64,000 nt of DNA. Source: Calothrix brevissima NIES-22. GTDB taxonomy: Bacteria > Cyanobacteriota > Cyanobacteriia > Cyanobacteriales > Nostocaceae. The notes beneath the pieces were generated by a model. The model had not been told where the DNA came from and searched no databases. It saw only the letters and a list, made by a program, of their open reading frames with translations. The position numbers were made by a program, and so were the translations under genes. Location: positions 7,364,199 to 7,428,198 of the forward strand of contig NZ_AP018207.1 in assembly GCF_002367995.1 (NCBI RefSeq). The letters run 5' to 3'. Below, one piece after another: positions 46,128 through 55,268 of the stretch (position 1 is its first letter; each line of letters opens with the position of its first letter).

Positions 46128-47024
46128 ATGCAAGCAAGCTTTTTTACTGCTGTTGCTTTACCTGTTGCCTTAGCAATTATCATGCTAGGAATGGGTTTGT
46201 CTCTGGTACCCGAAGATTTCCAACGTGTAAAGAAGTATCCAAAAGCTGTTTTAATTGGCTTAATTAGTCAGTTAATTTTCTTACCTGTTATCGGTTTTCT
46301 CATAGCTACACTCGTACCCATGCAACCTACCATTGCTATGGGGTTAATGGTAATCGCACTTTGTCCTGGTGGCGTATCTTCAAATGTGATTACATTTTTG
46401 GCTAAAGGTGATGTTGCTCTCTCAGTTACTTTGACAGCTTTTAGCAGTGTAATTACAGTATTTACAATTCCCATATTAGGAAATCTCGCTTACCAACACT
46501 TTATTGGCAAAACTGCGGCGATCGCATTACCCATTGGTGCCACAATATTACAAGTTTTCTTGATGACACTTTTGCCCATTGGCTTGGGAATGACTGTGCG
46601 GCAAATATTTCCCGAAATCGCCCGTCGTCTAGAAAAAGTCACTAACCGCCTAGCAGTTGGCTTTCTGGCGCTAATTATTCTGATATTGATTATTCGTGAG
46701 TGGAGTAATCTTCCTGGCTTTATTATGCAAGTTGGCGTGGGTGTAGTGTTGTTAAATACTATCGGTATGATAGTCGGATATTATATCAGCAAATTATTTA
46801 ACCTCAATTCTGCCCAGCAAATCTGCATTGCTATTGAAGTGGGGATTCAAAATGGTACACTTGCGATCGCCATTACCGCAGGCTTACTCAACAATCCCGA
46901 TATGGCAATACCTGCGGCGATTTACAGTTTGTTTATGAATATCACAGGTTTAATCGCAATTAACTATGGCAGAAAGTTAGCCGCATCCACTGTTGTGCAA
47001 GAACCTGTAGAGAGTAAAGTTTAG
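46128..47024 (+). CDS. bile acid:sodium symporter (BASS) family transporter
   Basis: Read from the ATG at 46128 (298 residues); a TTG two codons upstream is also open. About nine to ten membrane spans. Family motifs: MLGMGLSLVPEDFQRV near the N-terminus, LCPGGVSSNVITFLAKGD (sodium-site region, residues about 80-97), and a second GIQNGTLAIAI (about 238). Bacterial BASS proteins import organic anions such as pyruvate, pantothenate or 2-oxo acids with sodium; the substrate here is unknown. It is a single gene. Confidence 0.9.
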   Translation: MQASFFTAVALPVALAIIMLGMGLSLVPEDFQRVKKYPKAVLIGLISQLIFLPVIGFLIATLVPMQPTIAMGLMVIALCPGGVSSNVITFLAKGDVALSVTLTAFSSVITVFTIPILGNLAYQHFIGKTAAIALPIGATILQVFLMTLLPIGLGMTVRQIFPEIARRLEKVTNRLAVGFLALIILILIIREWSNLPGFIMQVGVGVVLLNTIGMIVGYYISKLFNLNSAQQICIAIEVGIQNGTLAIAITAGLLNNPDMAIPAAIYSLFMNITGLIAINYGRKLAASTVVQEPVESKV

Positions 47025-47221
47025 CTAGTTTCTCTGTTTTCTTGCCAAATCAAAAACCAAGAATTAAGATTCAATGGCAAAGCAAGTACAAGGTAATGCT
47101 TGAATTTAGTAATTGCTCTAGAAAATCAACTCTACTGTCTGTAATTACCTATTTTTAAGCATTTTGTACTTTTTTGAGGCAAAACAATGAGAATTTTAGC
47201 ATTGACGAGGAGCTAGCTAGC

Positions 47222-47656
47222 ATGGGTGAATCGAAGCGAAGAAAACAGCAAGATTCCAACTACGGGACAGTTAAAAATCCGGTGAAAAAGCTAATGAAGA
47301 TTTTTTGCCCGTTTTTTGAGGATTACGAGAATTTTCAGCATCGCGATCCTGATGATATATCATTAGCGATCGCTAAAGAAGGGTACAAAGAAACAGGCTT
47401 AAGAGGCATCATTTTAAAAGGATATCTAGCCGAACGGTTAGTCAAGGATTATCCGCCAGAAGCTGAAGCCATCGCCGGGTTCAAACAACATGGCAACATT
47501 TATGTCACTTCCACATTAGCTTTAACTTATTTAGAAAATTCTCACAATCGAGCAGAAAATCTCCAAAATTTTGATATATACAATCCATTAACCGAATTTA
47601 TCCGCATTGAAAGCGATGCTGAACAGTACCAGATCAATTTGGTAACAGCAGCTTAG
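47222..47656 (+). CDS. hypothetical protein with MGESKRRK start
   Basis: Read from the ATG at 47222, preceded by GAGGAG ten bases upstream; this gives 144 residues. A longer in-frame start at 47174 lacks a ribosome site. The start MGESKRRKQQDSNYGTV is a pattern seen at the beginning of several small cyanobacterial proteins. The rest is helical and soluble (GLRGIILKGYLAERLVKDY, IYVTSTLALTYLENS). I do not recognise the family. It lies alone upstream of the TPR-CHAT gene. Confidence 0.7.
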   Translation: MGESKRRKQQDSNYGTVKNPVKKLMKIFCPFFEDYENFQHRDPDDISLAIAKEGYKETGLRGIILKGYLAERLVKDYPPEAEAIAGFKQHGNIYVTSTLALTYLENSHNRAENLQNFDIYNPLTEFIRIESDAEQYQINLVTAA

Positions 47657-47982
47657 AGTGGTGCTTCAGGAATTAGTTACAAATTGAACTAGGTTACAAG
47701 TAGGCGATCGCATTTATCAGCCTTTAACAGATTTTTAGCGATCGCTTGTTTTTACCCAACCTCACAAAATCGCGTCACTAGGTAACCTCTCACTGACTGC
47801 ATCAGATTTGACGATCCAAATTTGATGAGGATTAAGAAAGTCTTTCTCGCCAACTGCTAAATTTATCTACATACAAGCGTAGGTGCAGCCTGTAGTCATC
47901 GCAGATGTCAAATCTGCGATCGCCTAGAAGCTCGCTCAAAAATCTACGTAAAATATATAGTAGAAAATCAAAAAACATAGCA
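47657..47982. other. 326-base spacer with HIP1 hairpin
   Basis: AGTAGGCGATCGC (47699) and GCGATCGCTTGTTTTT (47737-47752) can pair through HIP1 octamers and are followed by a T-run, so they probably form the terminator of the upstream gene. The remaining 230 bases hold the promoter for the CHAT gene; no other feature seen. Confidence 0.45.
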
Positions 47983-50900
47983 ATGGCTAAAAATTATTCA
48001 AAATCAAGTAAATTTGCGCTTAAATTTAGGAAACAGAAACCAATTACCACACAGGTAAAACAAATTCTTTCCTTCTTCCTTCTTCCTTCTATCCTCTGGC
48101 TTTCTTCAGCCACCGCCTATCCCAAACCGACACCCTCAACTCCTCAACTTCCAAACCAAACTAACACCCCAGACAGCAACCGCGCAGCAGCCGAAAAAGC
48201 AGAAGCAGAAGCCAAAAAGTTAGACATAAAAACAACACCCATTACTCAAGTCATTGCTAAATACGAAGAAGTCCTCAAATATTGGCGTTTAGCAAAAGAA
48301 CGCAATAAAGAAGCCAAAACTCTCAATAAAATTGCTACACTTTACTGGGGTCGGGGAGAATATCCCAAAGCTGTGGAGTATGCTCAAAAAGCACTGCCTA
48401 TTTGTCAAGCTTTAGAAGATCATAAATGTGAGGAATCAGCCATTGAGTTAACTGGCGGGAGCTACGAGGGCATGGGAGAATATCAAAAGGCGATTGATAA
48501 CGATCTGCAAGCTGTATCAGTTTCTCCTAACTCTCCCAATTTACGACCTAGCGCTTTAACGAAAATTGGGCAAATTTACGCTAATCATTTAGGTGAAACA
48601 CAGAAAGCTCTTGATTATTACAACCAAGCTTTAGCTTTTTGGCAAGAAAAAGGTGATGTAGTCAAACAAGCTGAAACACTCGAACAAATTGCAGGTTTTT
48701 ATACCCACTTAGGTGAAATAAATAAAAGCGTTGAAATCTACAAGCAAGCAAATAATCTCGATCCAGAATTTAAAAGAGATAGAACAGTATCTGATTTGCA
48801 GTACAACTTGTTATCATTTTCAATTTGTACAGATAAATTAGCATCATTAAAAAAACGTCCCCAAATTGAGCCACCAAAGAATTCGTCAAATAAATCTGCA
48901 ACCGCTAATTCTCATGCAGATACCTATAATCTAATCGAAAAATCGCAACGAGAAGCTGAAAATTATCGTAAACAAGGATATCTTAATTTTGAAGCGAGTG
49001 AGCGAGTATTTATTGGCGATAAATACAAACATATCGGTGAGTATCCAAAAACCCTAAAGGTTTATCAACAAGCACTAACATTGAGACGAAGTATGGGTGA
49101 TAAACCCAACGAGGCAGAGACACTGACGAATATTGCTGATATTCTCAACAAGCAAGGTAAAAAACAAGAAGCGATTAATTACCTCAACCAAGCATTAGAA
49201 ATTCAACGCCAGATTAAAACTCTGCCAGATGAAGCAGATACTTTAGATACTCTTGGTGATGTTTACTTATCTTTAGGGGCGTATCCTGAGAGTTTAAATG
49301 CTCATAATCAAGCATTATCTATATGGAAAAAGATTGGTAATCACAGCAGTGAAATTAGTACTTTGTGGGATATTGGTTATGTATATCGAAAATTGCAAAA
49401 TTACCCACAAGCCCTGAATTATTATCAGCAAGCCTTGTCTACATCTCGAACAACGGGAAACTGTTATTATGAAGCCTTATCATTAGAGCGTATAAGTCCA
49501 ACTTACCTTGATTCGGGAGATGATCAACAAGCAATTAGTTTTGCCAATCAGGCTCTAGATTTATCTTGGAATTTAGAGGTAGTTGAGTTTAAATCAGCCA
49601 TAAAAGCAAATATGCTGAATATTCGCGCTCATGTTGAGAGTAAACAAGGGAATTATTCTCAAGCTTTAGAAGACTCTCAAAAAGCCAGAAAATTGGCACA
49701 AGAAATAGGCGCTAGGGAGATAGAAGGTGAAGCTTACACCCGAATAGCTGAAGCTTACGCCGCCCTCAAACAACCCGAAAAAGCCATACAAAGCTATCAA
49801 GAACAACTGGCTCTATATGCTCAAATGGGCTTACTTCCAGAACAAGCCCAAAGTCTCTACAATATCGCTAAATTGCAAAGCCAAAATAAGCAATTATTAG
49901 AAGCTCTCAGCGTAATAGATCAAGCAATTGAAAAAATCGAAAATATCCGCAAAGAAGTAGTGAGTGAAGATTTAAAAACTTCCTTTTTTGCTACTGTACA
50001 AGATTATTATCAATTGAAAATTAATATCCTGATGGAACTGCACAAACAAGACCCATCAAAAGGATATAATGCTCAAGCTATCGAAACAAGCGATCGCTCT
50101 CGCGCTCGCGGACTTGTAGAACTATTAACCGAAGCCCACGCCAATATCCGCAAAGGTGCAAATCCAGAACTATTAGCAGAAGAAAACCACTTACAAGGCT
50201 TAATTGATGCTAAAGAAAAACTGCGTTTTGAAATAGTTAATAGTAATAAAATTCAAGACCCCAATTATAAAGCCAACGCTGATAATTTACAAACAGAAAT
50301 TAATCAACTCCTCACTCAGCAAAAAGAATTAGAAATAAAAATTCGTCAAAGTAGCCCAAAATACGCTAACCTGAAATATCCCCAACCCCTAACTTTACCC
50401 CAAATTCAGCAACAACTCGATAAAGATACTCTGCTATTACAATATTCCTTGGGTGATGAACGCAGCTTTTTATGGGTAGTTTCGCCCGATTCTATCGATA
50501 CTTACGAACTTCCTAAAAAACAAGAAATAGAAAAAAGCGCTATTAATTTATTTTGCCTAATTAGCAACTATAGTTCTAAACCACCTTCTGCAACTAATAA
50601 AGAGAATCCTTGTGCTGGTATCAAAACTCTGCGGATTGATTTAGCCACAAAAGAACTTAGTCAACTAATTCTTTCACCTGTAAAAGATAAATTGGGGACA
50701 AAACGTTTAGTTGTTGTCGCTGATGGTGCTTTGCAATATATTCCCTTTGCGGCTTTAGCTGATTTAAATTCGCCACCAATTTCTGCACCCCAACAACCGA
50801 AAGAAAAACCAACAGATATTTCCTGTTCTCAAAGGGGTGGTATTATTCCCTGTTCATCAACTTCGCCGCAGAATTTTAATTACCAACCTTTATTAGTGAA

Positions 50901-51711
50901 CCACGAAATTGTGAGTCTGCCATCTGCAAGTGCGATCGCAATTCAACGCCAAGAAAATACCACACGCAAAGCAGCCCCTAAAGCCTTAGCTATCCTCGCC
51001 GATCCAGTATACAGCCCTAATGATACAAGAGTTACCAACGCCCAAAGTAAACAACCTCAGAAGCAAAATTCCCTCGATTTGGAGCTAGAACGCTCTGCTC
51101 TCAAGCGTTCTGCTGATAGTTTCAATTACCAAACTTGGCCGCGACTTTTAAGTACTCGCACAGAAGCTCAGACAATTTTTAAACTAGTACCTGACTCCAC
51201 AGGTATGGAACTTTTAGATTTTGCTGCTAACTACAAAGCAGCTACCAGCAGTCTCAATCAATTCCGAATTTTACATTTTGCTACCCACGGCTTTGTGAAT
51301 GATGCTAACCCAGAGTTATCAGGTATTGTGCTGTCTTTGGTAGATCAACAAGGTAAAGATATTCGCGGATATCTGCGGTTAGCAGACTTGTTTAACCTCG
51401 ATTATCCAGCAGATTTAATTGTTTTGAGTGCTTGCGAAACCGGATTAGGTAAGGAAATCCAAGGTGAAGGCTTGGTAGGCTTGACAAGAGGATTAATGTA
51501 TGCAGGTGCAGAAAGATTAGTAGTTTCCTTGTGGCAAGTTAGCGATGAAGGTACGGCTGAGTTTATGCAAGAATTTTACAAGCAAATGTGGCAGCAAGGC
51601 AAGCCAGCGAATCAAGCATTGCGGGCGGCGCAGTTAAAAATGTGGCAACAAGAGAAATGGCGTAATCCCAATTATTGGGCGGCGTTTACCTTTTTGGGAG
51701 AGTGGAGATAG
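47983..51711 (+). CDS. exported TPR-CHAT protease-like protein
   Basis: Read from the ATG at 47983 (1242 residues), as this places a basic start and a hydrophobic segment (QILSFFLLPSILWLSSATAY) at a normal signal-peptide position; an in-frame ATG at 47905 adds 26 residues. About ten TPRs span residues 80-650. A linker with coiled-coil character (LQTEINQLLTQQKELEIK) leads to the CHAT domain (about 880-1242), a caspase-like fold: the catalytic His is in LHFATHGF (about residue 1100) and the Cys in VLSACETGLG (about 1150). CHAT proteins act as proteases in conflict or cell-death systems, such as the TPR-CHAT enzyme of some CRISPR types. The target is unknown and no CRISPR locus is nearby. Confidence 0.88.
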   Translation: MAKNYSKSSKFALKFRKQKPITTQVKQILSFFLLPSILWLSSATAYPKPTPSTPQLPNQTNTPDSNRAAAEKAEAEAKKLDIKTTPITQVIAKYEEVLKYWRLAKERNKEAKTLNKIATLYWGRGEYPKAVEYAQKALPICQALEDHKCEESAIELTGGSYEGMGEYQKAIDNDLQAVSVSPNSPNLRPSALTKIGQIYANHLGETQKALDYYNQALAFWQEKGDVVKQAETLEQIAGFYTHLGEINKSVEIYKQANNLDPEFKRDRTVSDLQYNLLSFSICTDKLASLKKRPQIEPPKNSSNKSATANSHADTYNLIEKSQREAENYRKQGYLNFEASERVFIGDKYKHIGEYPKTLKVYQQALTLRRSMGDKPNEAETLTNIADILNKQGKKQEAINYLNQALEIQRQIKTLPDEADTLDTLGDVYLSLGAYPESLNAHNQALSIWKKIGNHSSEISTLWDIGYVYRKLQNYPQALNYYQQALSTSRTTGNCYYEALSLERISPTYLDSGDDQQAISFANQALDLSWNLEVVEFKSAIKANMLNIRAHVESKQGNYSQALEDSQKARKLAQEIGAREIEGEAYTRIAEAYAALKQPEKAIQSYQEQLALYAQMGLLPEQAQSLYNIAKLQSQNKQLLEALSVIDQAIEKIENIRKEVVSEDLKTSFFATVQDYYQLKINILMELHKQDPSKGYNAQAIETSDRSRARGLVELLTEAHANIRKGANPELLAEENHLQGLIDAKEKLRFEIVNSNKIQDPNYKANADNLQTEINQLLTQQKELEIKIRQSSPKYANLKYPQPLTLPQIQQQLDKDTLLLQYSLGDERSFLWVVSPDSIDTYELPKKQEIEKSAINLFCLISNYSSKPPSATNKENPCAGIKTLRIDLATKELSQLILSPVKDKLGTKRLVVVADGALQYIPFAALADLNSPPISAPQQPKEKPTDISCSQRGGIIPCSSTSPQNFNYQPLLVNHEIVSLPSASAIAIQRQENTTRKAAPKALAILADPVYSPNDTRVTNAQSKQPQKQNSLDLELERSALKRSADSFNYQTWPRLLSTRTEAQTIFKLVPDSTGMELLDFAANYKAATSSLNQFRILHFATHGFVNDANPELSGIVLSLVDQQGKDIRGYLRLADLFNLDYPADLIVLSACETGLGKEIQGEGLVGLTRGLMYAGAERLVVSLWQVSDEGTAEFMQEFYKQMWQQGKPANQALRAAQLKMWQQEKWRNPNYWAAFTFLGEWR

Positions 51712-51902
51712 TTGATTGCTATTGGTTTTTGCTTGTTTGATTGATGAGAGGCTATATCAAAGCTTCATTATGAGGTTCAAAGAGAATCTGCAAGGATTGG
51801 TCTTAAACCCTTGCAAATACTTGCTGACAAATTTTAGGACGAGTCTAATGGTGATGCTGTCATGCTTGTGAACTACTTCCTTGTTCTCTTCCCCTACTCC
51901 TC

Positions 51903-52853
51903 TCACTCAGGCTTTCTGGCCACAATAGTCCGATGGCGAGGATCGCTAGGTATGGTAACTGGTGGCGCGAAACCTACAGCTTGCAATGTAGCTTCAATAT
52001 CAAAGGTGTAGTAATCATCACTCCAAGGTTCGGTGCTTTTCATTAATGTAAATAGCACTGGTGGCAGGTTTTGGATTACCTGGGATTTGGGATTATTATC
52101 TACAATTGCGATCGCACCACCAGGTCGTAGTAATCTTAAAGCTTCGGCGAAAATTGCTTGACTAGCATACCCTGGCAATTCATGGGTGACAAACTGAAGC
52201 GTTACCAAATCAAAAGAATTATCAGGTAATTTTGTATTCTCAGCTTGTGCGTGAATCCACTGAGCTATTTCACCTTTAACATCAAGATTGCGTGCAACAG
52301 TTAGCATATAGGGTGATAAATCTAACCCTACTGTACGCACAGGATGACTCTGCTTTTGTTGATAATAGCGGTGTAAGGCTAAAGTAGAAACCCCTACCGA
52401 GCAACCAATATCTAAAATATCTCGGACTTCCTGAGGTGCATAAGTAGCGACAACTTCATGAAAACTACCTCTGAGGCGTGCATGGGCGACTTCCCAAGTT
52501 AAGTTTTCTTTCGGCCATACTCGTAACGCCATTGAATAAGTAGCTGACTCAGTTTCAAAAGCCGCATCCCAGCACAGATTACCTTCACTGTAGGCGTGGA
52601 AGGGTACTTTATAATAGTCAGGATAAACAACATCGGGGTTAGTCATCTTGGTAATTTGCGCTGTAATTCCCGATGATTTCAGCGTTTGATAGTTTTTGCG
52701 CCAGGGAACGCCGTTTTTTTCAGCAGTGTTGATGAGTACTTTCCTGGCTTGCTGCTTCATCAATTGATAGATGGGTTTAGTCTGTATCAGGAGATTGACA
52801 AACTTGGAAAGCGTATCTTCTCCAGCCCAGTCGGGTTTTAGCTTGGTGTTCAT
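51903..52853 (-). CDS. class I SAM-dependent methyltransferase
   Basis: A 316-residue protein with a methyltransf_11-type core from about residue 140. Motif I is DIGCSVGVSTL (SAM glycine loop), followed by VGLDLSPYM (acidic residue that holds the ribose), SFDLVTLQFVTHELP and LLRPGGAIAIVDN. The N-terminal 135 residues are a helical extension without a known domain (LSKFVNLLIQTKPIYQLM, YPDYYKVPFHAY), typical of cyanobacterial methyltransferases of unknown substrate. It is a single gene. The acceptor could be a lipid or quinone-like molecule; this is not supported by anything specific. Confidence 0.85.
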   Translation of the reverse strand: MNTKLKPDWAGEDTLSKFVNLLIQTKPIYQLMKQQARKVLINTAEKNGVPWRKNYQTLKSSGITAQITKMTNPDVVYPDYYKVPFHAYSEGNLCWDAAFETESATYSMALRVWPKENLTWEVAHARLRGSFHEVVATYAPQEVRDILDIGCSVGVSTLALHRYYQQKQSHPVRTVGLDLSPYMLTVARNLDVKGEIAQWIHAQAENTKLPDNSFDLVTLQFVTHELPGYASQAIFAEALRLLRPGGAIAIVDNNPKSQVIQNLPPVLFTLMKSTEPWSDDYYTFDIEATLQAVGFAPPVTIPSDPRHRTIVARKPE

Positions 52854-53072
52854 CGGCTTGCAAAAATCAAGGCAAGATAACTAATGTATATAGGTCGAAA
52901 CCAAGATTATTATCAGGTGTATCTGTTGCCGATTCTCATTAAATTAAAATGAGCAACCTCAATCCTCAAAGCGATCGCCTGAAGTTAAATCGTTTTATTC
53001 CTATATATTGATATAGTACAGGAATTAATGCCCCAACAACTGACAACTGACAACTGACAACTGACCAATGAC

Positions 53073-53107
53073 AAAAAAGCGATCGCACCAGAAGAAATGC
53101 GATCGCT
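53073..53107 (-). terminator. HIP1 hairpin terminator after the DUF3386 gene
   Basis: On the minus strand AGCGATCGC and GCGATCGCT pair around a 12-base loop and TTTTTT follows. It lies 29 bases after the stop codon of the DUF3386 gene and should end that transcript. Tandem 'tgacaac' heptamers (53038-53064) lie beyond it. Confidence 0.75.
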
Positions 53108-53135
53108 CATTATGAGATTAAGGAGTGAAACTAAA

Positions 53136-53789
53136 TTAAGCAGTCTGTTCTAACAACTGAATATTAGAGAAGATAAATTCCTGAGTTGTAACTTTTCCTT
53201 CAATCTCAGTCTTAATTTCCCGGCGATTGAGAATGAAATACTGACCAACTTTTTCATATTCATCGGTAAACTCACTTCTACCACCCTTTTGTTCGCCTGT
53301 TGCCGGGTCATGGTATACCGAGTCGTAGGTGTGAGACAAATAGCCTTCGCCAGTTTGGTGACTGCTAAAGGTATCAATGGTCACAAAAGTACCGTGAACC
53401 AAACGATGAACGTGGCTAACTTCATTATTGCGGACTTTATATTTATCGCCCTCAGCCTTACCACCAACTAAAATTTCTACAGAACCATCGGCTGCGGTAG
53501 CACCATAGCTGAAAGTATTAGCACTGTGGGTATCTTCAAAAGCACGGCGGACACGGTGAATCGCGATTTCCCAAGCTTGATATTGAATTGCTTGCTTGGC
53601 TTGATCGTCCGATGCATCTGAAACTTCCGCCTTGAGATTAGCGCTAACGACTACCTTCGCTGTAGCCACTTGACCGTCATTTTTCAAGGTAACATCAGCT
53701 GTATAGCCAGGAAAATCCTTGTCCCAAGTGTAACGATTTTCATAAGCAGCCCGGAAAAGTTCCTGAGCAGAAATTTGTGTAACTGTCAT
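53136..53789 (-). CDS. DUF3386 family protein
   Basis: Read from the ATG at 53789 (218 residues, MTVTQISAQELFRAAYENRYTW); a longer frame to 53879 adds 30 residues with no ribosome site and extends towards the IsrB element, so I reject it. The sequence FRAAYENRYTWDKDFPGYTA and the later VHRLVHGTFVTIDTFS resemble DUF3386, a cyanobacterial and plant family of unknown function with a lipoprotein-sorting-like beta fold. There is no signal peptide. The promoter lies in the DNA between this gene and the IsrB element, less than 110 bases, so the insertion may affect it. Confidence 0.75.
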   Translation of the reverse strand: MTVTQISAQELFRAAYENRYTWDKDFPGYTADVTLKNDGQVATAKVVVSANLKAEVSDASDDQAKQAIQYQAWEIAIHRVRRAFEDTHSANTFSYGATAADGSVEILVGGKAEGDKYKVRNNEVSHVHRLVHGTFVTIDTFSSHQTGEGYLSHTYDSVYHDPATGEQKGGRSEFTDEYEKVGQYFILNRREIKTEIEGKVTTQEFIFSNIQLLEQTA

Positions 53790-53892
53790 GTGTTTACCTA
53801 TAGCCAGTAGTGATATTAGCGTTTTTGCTTTGCTTGGTATTAGCATAGAAGTAATTGTGAAGCTCCGCATAGTCCCCAACTGGGTACACTTT

Positions 53893-54113
53893 TCACTAAC
53901 CCCGCTCTAAAAGGTGCGGGGATTGCTTAGACCAATCTCGGCAACGCAAGAAGTGAATACCGCACCATCGACACAGTTTAGTACGCACTTCCAGATACTT
54001 CCCTAGTCTGGAATATCTGCAAGCCTAATTGGTTTAGGCGTTGGGTAAAGCCAAGACATCTTAGCTGTGTTGCGGGAAGGGACTTAAACAAGTAATTGGG
54101 TTATACCAAAAAA
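53893..54113 (+). ncRNA. candidate omega-RNA scaffold of the IsrB element
   Basis: The 220 bases before the isrB start are GC-richer than the surroundings and can fold into several hairpins: CCCCGC/GCGGGG (53900-53921), CCAGA/TCTGG (about 53991-54014) and GCCTAA/TTAGGC (about 54022-54038). IscB and IsrB proteins use an RNA encoded directly upstream, whose guide comes from the DNA outside the left end. The guide would therefore read from the DUF3386 side, just before about 53893. Exact ends cannot be given by eye. Function is inferred from position and family only. Confidence 0.5.
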
Positions 54114-55208
54114 ATGCGAGTACCTGTAGTAGACAAAGATCACCAACCACTAATGCCCACGACATCCGCAAGGGCGAGAAAATGGGTCGCATCCGGTAAA
54201 GCGATAAAACGCTGGTCAGATTGTGGACAATTATATGTCCAACTGACTTGTGTTCCATCTGGACGGGAAACCCAAGATATTGTCATTGGGATTGACCCTG
54301 GCAAGAAGTTTTCTGGGATTGGTGTTCAATCTGCCAAGTTTACTCTTTATACAGCACATCTAATTTTGCCATTTCAGGCAGTGCGCGATCGCATGGACGC
54401 AAGGCGATTAATGCGGCGTGGTCGCAGAGGAAGAAGAATCAACCGCAAGGTTGATTTTTCAAAACGCGCACACCGCCAAAAACGCTTTGATAATCGTCGC
54501 CAAGGTAAACTCCCACCTTCAATTCGCGCCAATCGTCAACTTGAACTCAGAATTGTCTGTGAACTATGTCAACTCTACCCAGTTTCAGAAATACGGTACG
54601 AATATGTCCGGGCTGATGTAGACCTCACCAGTGGACGTAAAAAAGCGAAATCCGGTAAAGGCTTTTCACCTGTAATGGTCGGGCAGAAATGGATGTTAAG
54701 TCAGCTAGAACTGTTTGCCCCAGTAGCTAAAGTTGAAGGATACCAAACTGCATTGACTCGTAAATACTTGGGTCTAGTCAAAAACAAGGTAGACAAATCC
54801 AAGTCAGAGTTTAACACTCATGCAGTTGATGGTGTAGCAATCGCCGCATCAGCTTTTGTGAAGTATCGAGAATATCACAAAGCTCATGTTGATGGTGCTG
54901 ATTGGTTTGGGAGGGTCGTGATTACGCCTGCGGTTTTTAAGGTGATTCGTCGTACTCCCTACTCTCGTCGCCAACTTCATCTAATGCTTCCGACAAAGGG
55001 TGGGCTACGTCGTAAATACGGCGGATCTACAACCCGTCATGGTTTACGCAAGGGTGATTTAGTTTACTCGCCCAAGGGAATCGGGTATGTGTCAGGAGAC
55101 ACTGAAAAACAAATATCTGTCAGCGACGCTAACTGGAAACGGTTAGGGCAGATTGTTTCTAGAAAAGTACAGTTAATTCGTCGTTCCAACGGATTAATTG
55201 TTGCCTAG
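54114..55208 (+). CDS. isrB: IsrB-like RuvC protein (RNA-guided nickase family)
   Basis: Read from the ATG at 54114 (364 residues, MRVPVVDKDHQPLMP); an in-frame TTG at 54096 is within the RNA region. The PLMP motif opens the protein (PLMPTTSARARKW), followed by RuvC-I VIGIDPGKKFSG (Asp61), an Arg-rich bridge helix (RRLMRRGRRGRRINRK), RuvC-II IRYEYV (Glu163) and RuvC-III THAVDGVAIA (His236, Asp239). Only about 70 residues separate RuvC-II from RuvC-III and no HNH motif is seen, so it is IsrB rather than IscB. Family members cut the non-target strand under the guidance of an upstream RNA. All catalytic residues look intact, so it is probably active. Confidence 0.8.
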   Translation: MRVPVVDKDHQPLMPTTSARARKWVASGKAIKRWSDCGQLYVQLTCVPSGRETQDIVIGIDPGKKFSGIGVQSAKFTLYTAHLILPFQAVRDRMDARRLMRRGRRGRRINRKVDFSKRAHRQKRFDNRRQGKLPPSIRANRQLELRIVCELCQLYPVSEIRYEYVRADVDLTSGRKKAKSGKGFSPVMVGQKWMLSQLELFAPVAKVEGYQTALTRKYLGLVKNKVDKSKSEFNTHAVDGVAIAASAFVKYREYHKAHVDGADWFGRVVITPAVFKVIRRTPYSRRQLHLMLPTKGGLRRKYGGSTTRHGLRKGDLVYSPKGIGYVSGDTEKQISVSDANWKRLGQIVSRKVQLIRRSNGLIVA

Positions 55209-55268
55209 AAGTATTGTAAAGCCGCCCTCCGCGTTGCTAAAGGGCGGGGTTTTCAACCCATTTTTCTG

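Larger units (their letters stand above)
53893..55258 (+). mobile_element. non-autonomous IS200/IS605-like element carrying isrB
   Basis: A unit of about 1.35 kb with a left-end hairpin (53900-53921, CCCCGC/GCGGGG), isrB, and a right-end hairpin CCGCCCTCCGCG...AAAGGGCGG (about 55222-55247) just after the isrB stop. Subterminal hairpins and lack of inverted terminal repeats are the hallmark of single-strand Y1-transposase elements. There is no tnpA in the window, so it would depend on a transposase in trans. Boundaries are estimates: the outer limits could be some 20 bases further out. Confidence 0.6.

Noticed and set aside
53790-53879. 30-residue N-terminal extension of the DUF3386 protein
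   Set aside because: No ribosome site and not protein-like; the ATG at 53789 matches the family start.
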